7,097 nt of DNA from Gemmatimonadota bacterium (GTDB taxonomy: Bacteria; Gemmatimonadota; Gemmatimonadetes; Gemmatimonadales; GWC2-71-9), in assembly GCA_016880225.1 (NCBI GenBank), contig JAEHDT010000276.1:1-7097 (forward strand). Reading direction: 5' to 3'. The notes beneath the pieces are model-generated. The model was not told where the DNA came from, made no database searches, and worked only from the letters and a program-made list of their open reading frames with translations. Below, in pieces: positions 1-6,679 of this stretch; the first letter of the stretch is position 1, and the number at the start of each line of letters is the position of its first letter. Position numbers and translations under genes: made by a program.

Positions 1-79
1 CAGCCGGGGTAAACTGGCCCACGGCGGCACCGGCGGCGCCGATCACCAACGCGAGGCTAGCTCCGAGCGCGCGCCGCAC
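1..79 (-). CDS. N-terminus of an exported protein, cut off by the window edge
   Basis: Only the first 26 codons are visible. The gene starts with GTG at 79-77, whose first base is the last base of the upstream amidohydrolase TAG stop (TAGTG), an arrangement typical of translational coupling within one mRNA. The peptide begins VRRALGASLALVIGAA and continues GAAVGQFTPA. That is two arginines, a hydrophobic core of alanine, leucine, valine and glycine, then a small-residue stretch suitable for signal peptidase I, with a possible cut around AVG/Q. There is no lipobox cysteine. The product is therefore probably secreted or periplasmic like its neighbour. The mature protein is not visible, so its function cannot be named; a second hydrolase acting on the same substrates is a guess from context. 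Confidence rests on the overlap geometry and the signal-like N-terminus, not on homology. Confidence 0.6.
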   Translation of the reverse strand, partial: MRRALGASLALVIGAAGAAVGQFTPA

Positions 80-1371
80 TAGTGCGAAAGATAAGTCACG
101 CCGCCTTTCATAACGAACCGCACCCGCTCGAGTTCCGCGATGTCTTTCAGCGGGTCCGCTGCGACCGCCACGAGGTCCGCGTAGGCGCCCGGCGCGACGA
201 CGCCCAGGTCCCGCTGGCCCAGCAGCTCCGCGGCGAGCGACGTCCCCGACTTGATGGCCTGCATCGGGGTCATGCCGTACTGCACGTAATACGCGAACTC
301 CTTCGCCTCGTTGAGGTCGGTCCAAGGGAAACCGCCCGCGTCCGTCCCTAACACGATCCGGACACCCTTTTTGACCGCCCGGGCGAACGCCTGTCGCTGG
401 TGCTCGACCATCGGTCCCCAGACGCCGCCACGCGGGTCCGCGACGTAGTGAGCCACCGTCACCGTCGGCACCCAATACACGCCTCTCGCGAGAAGTACGT
501 CGAGCAGCGAATCGGTCATGCCGTCGCCGTGCTCGATGGTGTTGACGCCGGCGCGCAGCGCCGCGGCGATCCCGTCGGAGCCGATGGCGTGGGCCGCGAC
601 CTTGCGTCCGAGGCGGTGCGCCTCGTCCACGATGGCGCGGGCCTCGTCGTCGGTGAAGTTGACCCAGCTGTGGAGTACCGAATCGGGCCCGAAGGAGTAG
701 CGGCGGTCGCTGTAGTACTTGATCCAGTCGGCGCCATGGGCGACCTGCTGGCGCACCGCGAGCCGGGCGCCCTCCACCCCGTCCACGGGCTGCACCCCGT
801 GCGGCAGCTCCAGCTCCCAGTTATCGGCCACGATCGGATACATGCCGGTCGGCGCCATGGCGCGGGTCGCCGCGAAGATGCGTGGTCCCGGGATCTCGCC
901 CCGGTCCACCGCGCGCCGCACGTCCACATCGGCGTACATCGCGCCCTCCGTCTCGAGATCGCGGATCGCGGTGAAGCCGTGCTCGAGCGCGATCCTCGCG
1001 TTCCTGGCGGCGAGGATCGCGCGATAGGGCGTCGACTCGTACAGCAGCTGCTCGTTGTAGGACTGCGCCGTGGGGTCGCCCTGGAGCAGCAGGTGAGTGT
1101 GCGTGTCGATGAAGCCCGGCAGCACCGTCATCTGCGACAGATCGATCACGCGGGCGCCCTTCGCCTGGCTCTGGATCTGCGCCAGCGGGCCAACCGCCTT
1201 GATGCGCTCGCCCTCGATGAGAATTCCGACGCCCGACTGCGGCGCGTCGGACCGGCCGTCGATCAGGCGGCCGGCCTTGACGAGGACGGTGGCAGCGGGT
1301 GGGCTCGGCGCCTGGGCGGCGAGCGATGTGTACAGCAGGAGGGGGACGGCGCGGTGCCACGGATGGCGCAT
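79..1371 (-). CDS. Exported metal-dependent amidohydrolase (imidazolonepropionase/prolidase-like)
   Basis: The 430-residue product belongs to the amidohydrolase superfamily, in the group related to HutI (COG1228) that includes zinc-dependent Xaa-Arg/Xaa-Lys prolidases. Residues 1-21 look like a signal peptide (MRHPWHR, then AVPLLLYTSLAAQA, likely cut after AQA). Residues 29-62 form the small N-terminal beta domain (AGRLIDG, then ILIEGERIKAVGP). The TIM-barrel metal site is complete: HTH at 91-93, the lysine usually carboxylated at 218 (DWIKYY), histidines at 261 (AAHA) and 281 (IEHGDG), and aspartate 344 (LGTDAGG). The C-terminus (PGAYADLVAV) closes the beta domain. By family it hydrolyses a cyclic amide or a dipeptide bond; the substrate cannot be read from sequence. 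The frame stays open to 1770, but that extension is arginine/serine-rich antisense of the neighbouring gene, so the ATG at 1371 with its signal peptide is the start. AGGA lies 10 bases upstream. It is cotranscribed with the partial gene after it. Confidence 0.9.
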   Translation of the reverse strand: MRHPWHRAVPLLLYTSLAAQAPSPPAATVLVKAGRLIDGRSDAPQSGVGILIEGERIKAVGPLAQIQSQAKGARVIDLSQMTVLPGFIDTHTHLLLQGDPTAQSYNEQLLYESTPYRAILAARNARIALEHGFTAIRDLETEGAMYADVDVRRAVDRGEIPGPRIFAATRAMAPTGMYPIVADNWELELPHGVQPVDGVEGARLAVRQQVAHGADWIKYYSDRRYSFGPDSVLHSWVNFTDDEARAIVDEAHRLGRKVAAHAIGSDGIAAALRAGVNTIEHGDGMTDSLLDVLLARGVYWVPTVTVAHYVADPRGGVWGPMVEHQRQAFARAVKKGVRIVLGTDAGGFPWTDLNEAKEFAYYVQYGMTPMQAIKSGTSLAAELLGQRDLGVVAPGAYADLVAVAADPLKDIAELERVRFVMKGGVTYLSH

Positions 1372-1456
1372 GGGACGGGTATCCTGTATGAGGCGAGGCG
1401 AATCTCCCCCTAACCTCGTCGCTGTCAAGGCGTTTAACTTACGGGCGGAGGTACAC
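1372..1456. promoter_or_regulatory. Divergent promoter region, amidohydrolase / acyl-CoA dehydrogenase
   Basis: This 85-base gap separates two divergent start codons and should hold both promoters. On the minus strand there is a perfect -35 consensus TTGACA at 1428-1423, but only poor -10 candidates at the right distance (GAGATT at 16 bases, AGATTC at 17). On the plus strand the only A/T-rich patch is TTTAACTT at 1433-1440, which could be a -10 but has no recognisable -35. No clear operator palindrome was seen. Confidence 0.35.
1447..1451 (+). promoter_or_regulatory. Shine-Dalgarno site of the acyl-CoA dehydrogenase
   Basis: GGAGG followed by five bases (TACAC) and then ATG at 1457. This fixes the start against the longer open frame that runs back to 1097 through the antisense of the amidohydrolase. 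Confidence 0.8.
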
Positions 1457-3328
1457 ATGGCCACTACTGCAACGGCTCCTGAACCCAAGGTGAGCGCCGC
1501 CGAGGCGCGCGAAGTCGCGGAAGCCGCGCGCGAGCAGGAGTGGGCCGCGCCGAGCTTCGTGCGCGACCTGTTCCTCGGCAGGCTCCGCCTCGAGCTGATC
1601 CACCCATATCCCGAGCAGGACGCCGAAGAGACCCGGCGGGCACAACCGTTCCTGGAACGGCTCGAGCGGCTGCTGCGCGACCGCGTCGACTCCGACAAGA
1701 TCGACCGCGAGGGCGAGATCCCCGACGACGTGATCCAGGGGCTGCGCGACCTCGGCGCCTTCGGGATCAAGATTCCGCGCGAGTACGGCGGGCTGGGCCT
1801 GTCGCAGCTTTCCTATATGAAGGCGATCGAGCTGGTGTCCTCGATCGACGGGTCCGTCACGGCGCTGCTCTCCGCCCACCAGTCCATCGGCGTGCCCCAG
1901 CCGCTCAAGATGTTCGGGACTGACGCGCAGAAGAAGAAGTACCTGCCGCGGCTCGCCAAGGGCGCGATCTCGGCGTTTGCGCTCACGGAACCGGAGGTCG
2001 GATCCGATCCGGCGGCGCTCGAGACGACCGCGGTGCCGAGCGAAGACGGCCAGGCGTGGATCCTGAACGGCGAGAAGCTGTGGTGCACCAACGGCACCAG
2101 AGCCGAGCTCATGGTGGTGATGGCGCGGACGCCGTCGAAGGTCGTCAACGGGAAGGAGAAACGGCAGATCACCGCCTTCATCGTCGAGACCGGCTGGCCG
2201 GGCGTGACGGTCGAGCATCGCTGCCACTTCATGGGCCTCAAGGCCATGTACAACGGCGTGATGCGCTTCACCAACGTCCGCGTCCCGAACGAGAACGTGC
2301 TGTGGGGCGAGGGCAAGGGGCTGAAGCTCGCGCTGATCACGCTGAACACCGGGCGGCTCACGCTGCCGATCTCGGCCGTCGCCGCAGGCAAGCGCTGCCT
2401 CGAGATCTCCCGCCGCTGGGCCGGCGAGCGGGTGCAGTGGGGCCGCGCCATCGGGAAGCACGACGCGATCGCCCAGAAGATCGGCGCCATGGCGGCGAAC
2501 ACCTTCGCCATGGAGGCGGTGGCCGAGTTGTGCGGCGCGATGGCCGACCGCGGCGGGTACGACATCCGTCTCGAGGCCGCGATCGCGAAGCTCTACAACT
2601 CGGAGGTCGGCTGGCGGATCATCGATGACACCGTGCAGATCCGCGGCGGGCGCGGCTACGAGACCGCCGACTCGCTGCGCGCCCGCGGGGAAAAGCCGGT
2701 GCCGGTCGAGCGCATCATGCGGGACTTCCGCATCAATCTGATCTTCGAGGGCTCGAGCGAGATCATGCACCTGTTCATCGCGCGCGAGGCGGTGGACAAG
2801 CACCTGCAGGTGGCGGGCGACGTGGTGATGCCGGGCAGGAGCGTCGGCCGGCGGCTGCGCGGGCTCGTGCGCGCCGGGTTGTTCTACGCCTGGTGGTACC
2901 CGTCACGCTGGCTCGGCTGGGGGTTCTGGCCGAAGTACGCGGGGTTCGGGCCGCTCGCGCGGCACGTGCGCTATGTGGAGCGCACCGCCCGGCGTCTCGC
3001 CCGCGGCGTATTCCACGCCATGATGCGCTTCGGCCCCAAGCTCGAGTACCGCCAGGCGGTGCTGTTCCGGCTGGTGGACGTGGGTGCCGAGCTCTTCGCC
3101 ATGGCGGCGACGTGTGCCCGGGCGCAGCAGCTCGCGAAGGGCGATCCGGCCGCGGGCCGGCGCGCGGTCGAGCTCGCGGACCTGTTCTGCCGCCAGGCGC
3201 GGGCGCGGATCGCCGCGAAGTTCCGCGAGCAGCGGAGCAACGCGGACACGCGGGCGTATCGAGCGGCGCAGGACGTGCTCGCGGGACAGCACCGCTGGCT
3301 CGAGCGGGGGATGGTCGAGCTGGAGTAG
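1457..3328 (+). CDS. Long-type acyl-CoA dehydrogenase (VLCAD-like, with C-terminal helical extension)
   Basis: This 623-residue flavoprotein should oxidise acyl-CoA to trans-2-enoyl-CoA, the first step of beta-oxidation, passing electrons to ETF. Residues 60-170 are the N-terminal helical domain (IKIPREYGGLGLSQLSY; HQSIGV). The middle beta domain carries FALTEPEVGSDPAA at 174-187, close to the family signature but with V where A or S is usual. The C-terminal helical domain has VQWGRAIGKHDAIAQK around 326-341 and RGGRGYE at 396-402. The likely catalytic base is Glu431 in IFEGSSEI. Ordinary acyl-CoA dehydrogenases have about 380-400 residues; the extra 180 residues after 450 recall the extension of VLCAD/ACAD9, including a tryptophan-rich stretch at 476-493 that may touch the membrane. 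About ten extra residues (403-415) sit between RGGRGYE and PVERIMRD. Chain-length preference is inferred only from this architecture. It is a stand-alone gene with a good ribosome-binding site; no electron-transfer partner is adjacent. Confidence 0.93.
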   Translation: MATTATAPEPKVSAAEAREVAEAAREQEWAAPSFVRDLFLGRLRLELIHPYPEQDAEETRRAQPFLERLERLLRDRVDSDKIDREGEIPDDVIQGLRDLGAFGIKIPREYGGLGLSQLSYMKAIELVSSIDGSVTALLSAHQSIGVPQPLKMFGTDAQKKKYLPRLAKGAISAFALTEPEVGSDPAALETTAVPSEDGQAWILNGEKLWCTNGTRAELMVVMARTPSKVVNGKEKRQITAFIVETGWPGVTVEHRCHFMGLKAMYNGVMRFTNVRVPNENVLWGEGKGLKLALITLNTGRLTLPISAVAAGKRCLEISRRWAGERVQWGRAIGKHDAIAQKIGAMAANTFAMEAVAELCGAMADRGGYDIRLEAAIAKLYNSEVGWRIIDDTVQIRGGRGYETADSLRARGEKPVPVERIMRDFRINLIFEGSSEIMHLFIAREAVDKHLQVAGDVVMPGRSVGRRLRGLVRAGLFYAWWYPSRWLGWGFWPKYAGFGPLARHVRYVERTARRLARGVFHAMMRFGPKLEYRQAVLFRLVDVGAELFAMAATCARAQQLAKGDPAAGRRAVELADLFCRQARARIAAKFREQRSNADTRAYRAAQDVLAGQHRWLERGMVELE

Positions 3329-3334
3329 TGTCAG

Positions 3335-3361
3335 GGCTCGGGCGTGAGGGCCGCCCGGGCC
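3335..3361. terminator. GC-rich hairpin between convergent genes
   Basis: GGCTCGGGCG at 3335-3344 pairs with CGCCCGGGCC at 3352-3361 over 10 base pairs (one is T·G) around a 7-base loop. It fills most of the 34 bases between the dehydrogenase stop and the stop of the opposing PRTase-like gene. A T-tract is missing on both sides, so it is not a textbook intrinsic terminator; it may act in both directions or mark a Rho-dependent end. Confidence 0.5.
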
Positions 3362-3362
3362 G

Positions 3363-4025
3363 TCACGCCGCCTGGTGGGCGATCATGATGCTGCGCAGCC
3401 GTTCCGGCGTCTCTCCCGCCATATCGCCGTACGGCGCGGGATGCCCCTTGGGGTCGATCACGACGCTCGGGCACACCAGCTCGTAGTGCCGGGCGGCGAT
3501 CCGGTCTGCCGCCGCCTGGGTGGCCACCGGGGTCGCGATCACGATCTGCTTCGCCCCCAGCTGTTCCGCCGCCTTGGCGGCCGCCAGCACCTTCCACGGC
3601 CAGGTCACCTGGCCATCGATAATCACCGCGATCCGGCCGTTGAGCGCCTTCACCGGCCGCTCGGTGCGGTACAAGATCAGGTCCTGGCTCACCTGGGCGC
3701 GGGACGCGTCGATGGCGCTCGTGAGCTTGTCGAGCAGTGCGCCGCTCGGCAGGAAATCGGGGTCCATCTCCGACGGCGCCGATTCGGCGATGGCCCCGAT
3801 GGGAGCCAGGTTGGAGCCGAGCTTGATGAAGGCCGCGACGATCACGTCGAACTGCGCGCCCATGGCCTTCGCGGCGTTGGCGGCGATCTCGACGCCCTCG
3901 GGGGTGATGCCGAGCAACACGCAGCCGAGCAGCCCGCGGGCCGAGAGCTGCTGGCCCAGCAGGGCGCCGGCGGCCACGCGGGTCGGGTAGAGAGGCTCGC
4001 GCTTGGGCGGTGCGGATGGGGCCAT
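3363..4025 (-). CDS. Phosphoribosyltransferase-fold protein with degenerate PRPP loop
   Basis: The 220-residue product resembles the predicted phosphoribosyltransferases of COG1926. It has the early VLLGITPEGVEIAANAA segment (37-52), where COG1926 proteins have an LPRGGVPVA-type loop, then GAQFDVIVAAFIKLG and IGAIAES, and late a strand-turn-helix at 132-160 (IAVIIDGQVTWPWKV, then AAEQLGAKQIVIATPVAT). That segment lies where active family members carry the PRPP-binding DDGxATGAT motif. Here only one of the two acidic residues survives (IDG), and the glycine after the threonine is tryptophan. Enzyme activity is therefore doubtful, and a binding or regulatory role is possible. The conserved-looking tail (VVIDPKGHPAPYGD, ERLRSIMIAHQAA) is not one I can assign. 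Start: ATG at 4025 is preferred; TTG at 4037 is in frame and would add MASP. Neither has a clear Shine-Dalgarno. It faces away from citrate synthase, so the two may share regulation. Confidence 0.75.
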   Translation of the reverse strand: MAPSAPPKREPLYPTRVAAGALLGQQLSARGLLGCVLLGITPEGVEIAANAAKAMGAQFDVIVAAFIKLGSNLAPIGAIAESAPSEMDPDFLPSGALLDKLTSAIDASRAQVSQDLILYRTERPVKALNGRIAVIIDGQVTWPWKVLAAAKAAEQLGAKQIVIATPVATQAAADRIAARHYELVCPSVVIDPKGHPAPYGDMAGETPERLRSIMIAHQAA

Positions 4026-4073
4026 GGGTGATGCCAAGATAAAGGCCTAGTTATCTTTCGCCAGCCATCACCC
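4026..4073. promoter_or_regulatory. Nested inverted repeat in the divergent promoter of the PRTase-like gene and gltA
   Basis: Outer arms GGGTGATG (4026-4033) and CATCACCC (4066-4073) match over 8 of 8 bases. Inside them AAGATAA (4036-4042) and TTATCTT (4051-4057) match over 7 of 7 around AAGGCCTA. The block starts directly before the ATG of the minus-strand gene and ends directly before the AGGA of citrate synthase. The inner arms also supply -10-like hexamers in both directions (GATAAA at 4038-4043 plus; GATAAC at 4055-4050 minus), without recognisable -35 partners. It is plausibly an operator over back-to-back promoters; a hairpin in the citrate synthase leader is the alternative. Confidence 0.45.
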
Positions 4074-4077
4074 AGGA
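4074..4077 (+). promoter_or_regulatory. Shine-Dalgarno supporting the GTG start of gltA
   Basis: AGGA lies eight bases before the GTG at 4086. No ATG in this frame lies nearby that would keep the conserved N-terminus, so this weak but well-spaced site decides the start. Confidence 0.55.
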
Positions 4078-4085
4078 CGATTCGC

Positions 4086-5375
4086 GTGTCGAAGAGTTCC
4101 CTGTCCGTCACCGACAACCGGACCGGCAAGCAGTACGAGATTCCCATTCAGAACGGCACCATCCGCGCCGTCGATCTGCGCCAGATCAAAGTCGCGGACG
4201 ATCAGGCGGGACTGTTGACCTACGACCCGGGCTTCCTGAACACCGCCTCGTGCCGCAGCGCCATCACTTTCATCGACGGGGAGAAGGGCATCCTGCGTTA
4301 CCGCGGCTACCCCATCGAGCAGCTCGCGGAGCGCAGCACGTTCCTCGAGACGGCCTACCTCCTGCTCCACGGGGAGCTGCCCTCCGCCGCCGATCTCGAT
4401 GCCTGGGTGCACGGTGTCACGCACCACACGATCGTGCACGAGAGCATCAAGAAGTTCATCGACGGATTCCATCACGACGCGCACCCGATGGGGATGTTCG
4501 TGAGCACGGTCGCCGCGTTGTCGACGTTCTATCCCGAGGCGAAGCACATCGCCGAAGAGCGGTCGCGGCGCAACCAGATCTTCCGGCTGATCGCCAAGAC
4601 GCCGACGCTCGCGGCCTTCGCCTACCGCCATTCGGTGGGGATGCCGTACGCCTACCCGGACAACGATCTGAGCTACGCCGGCAACTTCCTGAACATGATG
4701 TTCAAGGCGACCGAGGTGAAGTACGTGCCGAACAAGGCCCTGGAGCGAGCCCTGGACGTGTTGTTCATCCTGCACGCCGATCACGAGCAGAACTGCTCCA
4801 CCAGCACGATCCGGGGCGTGGGCTCGTCGCACTCCGATCCCTACTCGGCGATGGCCGCCGCGGCCGCGGCGCTGTATGGACCGCTGCACGGCGGCGCCAA
4901 CGAGGAAGTGCTGCGCATGCTGCGCGAGATCGGCTCGAAGGACAAGATCCCGGCGTACCTCGAGCGTGTGAAGCGCGGCGAGTTCCGGCTGTTCGGCTTC
5001 GGCCACCGCATCTACAAGAACTACGATCCGCGCGCCAAGATCATCAAGCGCATCGCCGAAGAAGTGTTCGACGTGACGGGGAAGAACCCGCTCATCGACA
5101 TCGCCGTCGAGCTCGAGCGCATCGCGCTGCAGGAAGACTACTTCGTGACGCGGAAGCTCTACCCCAACGTGGACTTCTATTCGGGGATCATCTACGAGGC
5201 GATGAAGTTCCCGCTGGACATGTTTCCCGTCCTGTTCGCGATCGGGCGCACGCCCGGATGGCTCGCGCAGTGGCAGGAGATGCTGCTCGACAAGGAGCAG
5301 AAGATCGCCCGGCCCCAGCAGATCTACGCGGGGCCCGACCAGCGCGACTACGTGCCGATCGAAGCTAGACGCTAG
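4086..5375 (+). CDS. gltA: Citrate synthase, type II (hexameric family)
   Basis: Condenses acetyl-CoA with oxaloacetate to citrate, the entry step of the TCA cycle, in the cytoplasm. The 429-residue length is almost that of the E. coli enzyme, and the long N-terminal beta region (VTDNRTGKQYEIPI) is typical of the Gram-negative type II form. All three catalytic residues are present: His268 (YGPLHGGANE), His307 in the family signature GFGHRIYKNYDPR, and Asp363 (YPNVDFYSGIIY). HADHEQNCSTSTIR at 230-243 is the other strongly conserved block. The segment FRLIAK at 166-171 aligns by eye with the part of E. coli GltA that binds the inhibitor NADH, so allosteric control may be kept; this is inference. 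The start is GTG at 4086 with AGGA eight bases upstream; the next possible starts would remove conserved sequence. It stands alone: no other TCA-cycle gene is adjacent. Confidence 0.96.
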   Translation: MSKSSLSVTDNRTGKQYEIPIQNGTIRAVDLRQIKVADDQAGLLTYDPGFLNTASCRSAITFIDGEKGILRYRGYPIEQLAERSTFLETAYLLLHGELPSAADLDAWVHGVTHHTIVHESIKKFIDGFHHDAHPMGMFVSTVAALSTFYPEAKHIAEERSRRNQIFRLIAKTPTLAAFAYRHSVGMPYAYPDNDLSYAGNFLNMMFKATEVKYVPNKALERALDVLFILHADHEQNCSTSTIRGVGSSHSDPYSAMAAAAAALYGPLHGGANEEVLRMLREIGSKDKIPAYLERVKRGEFRLFGFGHRIYKNYDPRAKIIKRIAEEVFDVTGKNPLIDIAVELERIALQEDYFVTRKLYPNVDFYSGIIYEAMKFPLDMFPVLFAIGRTPGWLAQWQEMLLDKEQKIARPQQIYAGPDQRDYVPIEARR

Positions 5376-5388
5376 ACCCGTCCGGGAG

Positions 5389-5453
5389 CGGCGTCACGGG
5401 AACACGTCACGGACAGACGCGACGTTCTTTCGCGACGCTGGTCCGTGACGCCG
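5389..5453. terminator. Palindromic spacer with two competing hairpins, between gltA and the helicase gene
   Basis: In the 86-base gap between two convergent genes, CGTCACGGAC (5405-5414) pairs perfectly with GTCCGTGACG (5441-5450), and the stem continues imperfectly inward through CGCG pairs to a TTCTTT loop. A second left arm, CGGCGTCACGG (5389-5399), pairs over 11 of 11 bases with CCGTGACGCCG (5443-5453), so two left arms compete for one right arm. There is no T-tract after the stems. A bidirectional terminator or a REP-like element fits the position best. Confidence 0.55.
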
Positions 5454-5459
5454 TTGCGC
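5444..5459 (+). repeat. 16-base repeat, copy 1 (behind the helicase stop)
   Basis: CGTGACGCCGTTGCGC here is identical to 6945-6960. It is the right half of the palindromic spacer and ends two bases before the TAA complement of the helicase gene. A shorter inverse version lies at 5389-5399. Confidence 0.8.
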
Positions 5460-5461
5460 AG

Positions 5462-6679
5462 TTAACGCCGGCGCCGCCCCCCGCTGCGGGCCCGCACCGA
5501 CCGCCCGGGCTTCGGCTGCTCGACCTGGAGCGGCTTGGGTTGCAGCGGCGCCACCGACGGCTCGAAGCCGGGGATCACCTCGCGCGGGAAGATCTGGCCC
5601 ACCAGCTTCTCGATGTCGCCCATGAGCAGCCACTCGTCGGGCGAGAGCAGCGTGAGCGCCAGGCCCCGCGCGCCAGCCCGGGCCGTGCGCCCGACGCGGT
5701 GCACGTAGATCTCCGCATCGTGCGGCACGTCGAAATTCACGACCATCCGAATGCCGTCCACGTCGATGCCGCGCGCCGCGATATCGGTCGCGACCAGCAC
5801 GTCCGCTTCCCCCGAGCGGAAGGCGTCGAGCGTCCGGGTACGGTGGCTCTGGGCCTTGTCGCCGTGGATGGCGTGCGCCTGTATCCCCTCGCGCCGCAGG
5901 AAGGTGACCAGCTTGTCGGCCCCGTATTTGGTGCGCGTGAACACCAGCGTCTGGCCCGCCGGCTTGGCCTGCAGGATGCGCGCGAGCACGCCGCGCTTCT
6001 GCAGCTTGTCCACCGCCACGACGACGTGCTCGATGCCCTCCGCGGGCTTGGCGCGGCGGCCGATTTCGACCGACGCGTGCCCGTCGAGCGCGCTGCGGGC
6101 GAGCGCGTCCACCTCGAGCGAGATCGTCGCCGAGAAGAGCATCGTCTGGCGCTTATCGGGCAGCGCCCGCAGGATGCGCCGCACGTCGGGCGCGAAGCCC
6201 ATATCGAGCATGCGGTCGGCCTCGTCCAGCACCAGCACTTCGAGCCGGGAAAAATCCACGTGGCCCCGCTCCATGTGGTCGAGCAGGCGGCCCGGCGTCG
6301 CGACCACGATGTCCACGCCGTGCTTCAGCGCCCGGGTCTGCGGCTCCATCCCGACGCCGCCGTACACCGCCGCGGCACTGACCTCCAGATGGCGGCCGTA
6401 CGCGCGGGCGCTCTGCAACACCTGCTCGGCGAGCTCACGCGTGGGCACCAGCACCAGCGCGCGCAGCACGTGTTTCGTGCCGTTGCGGGAGAGGCGCTGC
6501 AGAATGGGCAGCATGAACGCCGCCGTCTTGCCGGTGCCGGTCTGCGCCGATCCGATCAGATCGCGCCCGGCGAGGGCGAGTGGAATCGCTTCCTGTTGAA
6601 TGGGGGTGGGCTGCTCGTAGCCTTCCTCGGCCACGGCTTGCAGCAGCTCGGGCGCGAGCCCGAGAGATGTGAATGGCAT
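5462..6679 (-). CDS. rhlE: DEAD-box ATP-dependent RNA helicase, RhlE type
   Basis: A 405-residue cytoplasmic helicase that unwinds short RNA duplexes; relatives act in ribosome assembly, RNA decay and cold adaptation. All motifs are in order: Q motif GYEQPTPIQ (20-28), motif I AQTGTGKT (45-52), Ia PTRELA (79-84), GG (107-108), Ib TPGR (128-131), motif II DEAD (152-155), III SAT (183-185), IV LVFTRT (245-250), V ATDIAARGID (297-306) and VI HRVGRTAR (327-334). After the core comes a short proline-rich stretch and a strongly basic end (RSVRARSGGRRRR), which in this family usually aids RNA binding. The N-terminus MPFTSLGL is standard for RhlE. The frame extends to an ATG at 6733, but that adds an atypical arginine/cysteine-rich leader, so ATG at 6679 is chosen, with AAGGAAG 11 bases upstream. 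The gene has a long upstream non-coding region and converges on gltA. The symbol reflects family resemblance; other RhlE-like paralogues cannot be excluded. Confidence 0.92.
   Translation of the reverse strand: MPFTSLGLAPELLQAVAEEGYEQPTPIQQEAIPLALAGRDLIGSAQTGTGKTAAFMLPILQRLSRNGTKHVLRALVLVPTRELAEQVLQSARAYGRHLEVSAAAVYGGVGMEPQTRALKHGVDIVVATPGRLLDHMERGHVDFSRLEVLVLDEADRMLDMGFAPDVRRILRALPDKRQTMLFSATISLEVDALARSALDGHASVEIGRRAKPAEGIEHVVVAVDKLQKRGVLARILQAKPAGQTLVFTRTKYGADKLVTFLRREGIQAHAIHGDKAQSHRTRTLDAFRSGEADVLVATDIAARGIDVDGIRMVVNFDVPHDAEIYVHRVGRTARAGARGLALTLLSPDEWLLMGDIEKLVGQIFPREVIPGFEPSVAPLQPKPLQVEQPKPGRSVRARSGGRRRR

Noticed and set aside
97..105. GTCACGCCGCC here and at 3362 as further copies of the palindromic repeat family
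   Set aside because: The match to CGTGACGCCG is off by a base, short, and both sites lie at gene 3' ends with no palindrome partner.
400..1413. Long open frame on the plus strand, antisense to the amidohydrolase
   Set aside because: High G+C leaves antisense frames open. The translation is His/Arg/Val-rich without any domain, while the minus strand has a full metal site.
1372..1770. N-terminal extension of the amidohydrolase to an ATG at 1770
   Set aside because: The extra 133 residues are low-complexity Ser/Arg-rich antisense of the dehydrogenase gene, and they would bury the signal peptide at 1371.
1439..2803. Long open frame antisense to the acyl-CoA dehydrogenase
   Set aside because: Same GC-driven shadow effect; the sense strand carries the complete enzyme.
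4026..4037. TTG at 4037 as start of the PRTase-like gene
   Set aside because: Only four codons longer than the ATG at 4025, without a better ribosome-binding site, and it would put the inverted-repeat arm inside the gene. Kept as an alternative, not chosen.
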